From: Corella eumyota
Taxonomy: Eukaryota > Chordata > Ascidiacea > Phlebobranchia > Corellidae
Direction of reading: 5' to 3'
Assembly: GCA_963082875.1 (NCBI GenBank)
Contig: OY720099.1
Span: 2,852,001 to 2,916,000 of the forward strand
DNA length: 64,000 nucleotides
Shown: in pieces, positions 62,201 through 64,000 of the stretch
Position numbering within the stretch: position 1 is the first letter of the stretch
Layout of the letters: every line of letters begins with the position of its first letter
Notes under the pieces: model-generated
The model's input: only the letters and a program-made list of their open reading frames with translations
The model's database searches: none
What the model was told of the DNA's origin: nothing
Position numbers and translations under genes: made by a program

Positions 62201-64000
62201 ATTAAAAATTTATGAAATCTCAAAACCTAAAATTTTGTATTTTATTACACGCGCATTGGCCTAACTAACATTCAAGATAAAACATTTCGCGAAAATTTTC
62301 AGTAAAACAAAAGTTTGAGGTAAATTTTATTTTGGTTTTCATTAGGTCACGTGATATTTTTGGCCAATGATATTGCATACAAATTCTTTGAAAAAAAATA
62401 AAAAATTTTAAATCGAAAAGTTATTGTGGTGTTAGAACCGCACAGGTCCAATAACTGTGTTTACAAAATATTTTTCGAAAATATTAATATTCATAAAAGT
62501 TATGAAACTTTTATTAAAAATTTATGAAATCTCAAAACCTAAAATTTTGTATTTTATTAGACGCGCATTGGCCTAACTAACATTCAAGATAAAACATTTC
62601 GCGAAAATTTTCAGTAAAACAAAAGTTTGAGGTAATTTTTATTTTGGGTTTAATTAGGTCACGTGATATTTTTGACCAATGATATTGCATACAAATTTTT
62701 TGAAAAAACATTAAAAATTTTAAATCGAAAAATAATTGTTGCGTTAGAACCGCACAGGTCTAACTACCGTGTTTACAAAATATTTTTCGAAAATATTAAT
62801 ATTCATAAAAGTTATGAAACTTTAATTAAAAATTTAGGAAATCTCAAAACCTAAAATTTTGTATTTTATTAGACGCGCATTGGTCCAACTAACATTCAAG
62901 ATCAAATATTTTGCGAAAATTTTCAGTAAAACAAAAGTTTGAGGTAATTTTTATTTTGGGTTTAATTAGGTAACGTGATACTTTTGGCCAATGATATTGC
63001 ATACAAATTTTTTGAAAAAAAATAAAAAATTTTAAATCGAAAAATAATTGTTGTGTTAGAACCGCACAGGACCAATTACCGTGTTTACAAAATATTTTTC
63101 GAAAATATTAATATTCATAAAAGTTATGAAACTTTTATTAAAAATTTATGAAATCTCAAAACCTAAAATTTTGTATTTTATTACACGCGCATTGGCCTAA
63201 CTAACATTCAAGATAAAACATTTCGCGAAAATTTTCAGTAAAACAAAAGTTTGAGGTAAATTTTATTTTGGTTTTCATTAGGTCACGTGATATTTTTGGC
63301 CAATGATATTGCATACAAATTCTTTGAAAAAAAATAAAAAATTTTAAATCGAAAAGTTATTGTGGTGTTAGAACCGCACAGGTCCAATAACTGTGTTTAC
63401 AAAATATTTTTCGAAAATATTAATATTCATAAAAGTTATGAAACTTTTATTAAAAATTTATGAAATCTCAAAACCTAAAATTTTGTATTTTATTAGACGC
63501 GCATTGGCCTAACTAACATTCAAGATAAAACATTTCGCGAAAATTTTCAGTAAAACAAAAGTTTGAGGTAATTTTTATTTTGGGTTTAATTAGGTCACGT
63601 GATATTTTTGACCAATGATATTGCATACAAATTTTTTGAAAAAACATTAAAAATTTTAAATCGAAAAATAATTGTTGCGTTAGAACCGCACAGGTCTAAC
63701 TACCGTGTTTACAAAATATTTTTCGAAAATATTAATATTCATAAAAGTTATGAAACTTTAATTAAAAATTTAGGAAATCTCAAAACCTAAAATTTTGTAT
63801 TTTATTAGACGCGCATTGGTCCAACTAACATTCAAGATCAAATATTTTGCGAAAATTTTCAGTAAAACAAAAGTTTGAGGTAATTTTTATTTTGGGTTTA
63901 ATTAGGTAACGTGATACTTTTGGCCAATGATATTGCATACAAATTTTTTGAAAAAAAATAAAAAATTTTAAATCGAAAAATAATTGTTGTGTTAGAACCG
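59227..64000. repeat. 312-bp tandem satellite with higher-order structure, runs off the window
   Basis: Sixteen head-to-tail monomers (the last one cut by the window edge) can be phased on the motif ggtcacgtgat: 59241, 59543, 59853, 60165, 60477, 60789, 61101, 61413, 61724, 62036, 62348, 62660, 62972, 63284, 63596 and 63908. Spacing is 302, 310, then 312 (once 311). The two left-most units are the most diverged, as expected at an array edge. Monomers fall into recurrent types. The order from 59853 is E D C A B C, then E' D C A B C, then A B. A six-monomer block of 1871 bp (59853-61723) is thus duplicated next to itself, and A-B-C units of 936 bp also recur (60792, 62663 and 63599 share identical stretches). 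Each unit is very AT-rich and holds small palindromes (tttttcgaaaat, aatattaatatt). A 63-codon open frame appears in every A monomer but has no coding support. Confidence 0.95.

Noticed and set aside
59227-64000. CRISPR array or phage-type repeat
   Set aside because: Repeats are 312 bp, contiguous, without unique spacers, and the context is a eukaryotic genome.

Overview
The window looks like chordate, specifically tunicate, nuclear DNA, most likely Ciona. The DNA is AT-rich, with small exons split by short T/A-rich introns. There is one pre-duplication copy each of genes that vertebrates carry as pairs or small families: a KLF1/2/4-type factor, a TUT4/TUT7-type uridylyltransferase and a stanniocalcin. 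Short tRNA-derived SINEs are scattered through introns and spacers. I found no bacterial, organellar or viral sequence. All gene models were built by hand by joining open frames at GT/AG (rarely GC/AG) sites with matching phase; none has been tested against transcripts.

Layout. 1-1365: spacer with a tRNA-like SINE. 1366-2833 (-): KLF-type zinc-finger factor, 3 coding exons. 2834-9780: about 7 kb without a gene, holding CRE-like palindromes and fragments of a second SINE family. 9781-23546 (+): a 34-exon TUT4/7 terminal uridylyltransferase, about 1458 aa. Its 2.6-kb last intron holds a complete 4-exon gene on the opposite strand (20959-23003, about 533 aa, unrecognised). 25049-26445 (-): a secreted Cys/Pro-rich repeat protein of unknown function. 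27369-29225 (-): a small single-pass receptor with a mannose-6-phosphate-receptor homology (MRH) domain. 31016-33844 (+): a four-span MARVEL-like protein with a long His/Arg/Ser-rich tail. 35725-40954 (+): ZC3H18-like nuclear CCCH/SR protein, 25 exons. 41786-42765 (+): phosphomannomutase (PMM2). 43565-48548 (+): BRD8-like bromodomain subunit of the TIP60/NuA4 complex. 48549-56336: 7.8-kb spacer. 56337-58600 (+): stanniocalcin. About 59227 to the right edge: a tandem satellite with a 312-bp monomer and a higher-order arrangement.

The genes are mostly unrelated housekeeping or regulatory genes and do not form a pathway. ZC3H18, PMM2 and BRD8 lie in tandem on + with roughly 0.8-kb gaps. PMM2 supplies mannose-1-phosphate for glycosylation and the MRH protein could read mannose-6-phosphate, but they are not adjacent and I infer no link. 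The least familiar parts are the Cys-rich repeat protein, the nested antisense gene, the satellite with a CACGTG box in most monomers, and an excess of TGACGTCA palindromes, five of them in the stanniocalcin locus.
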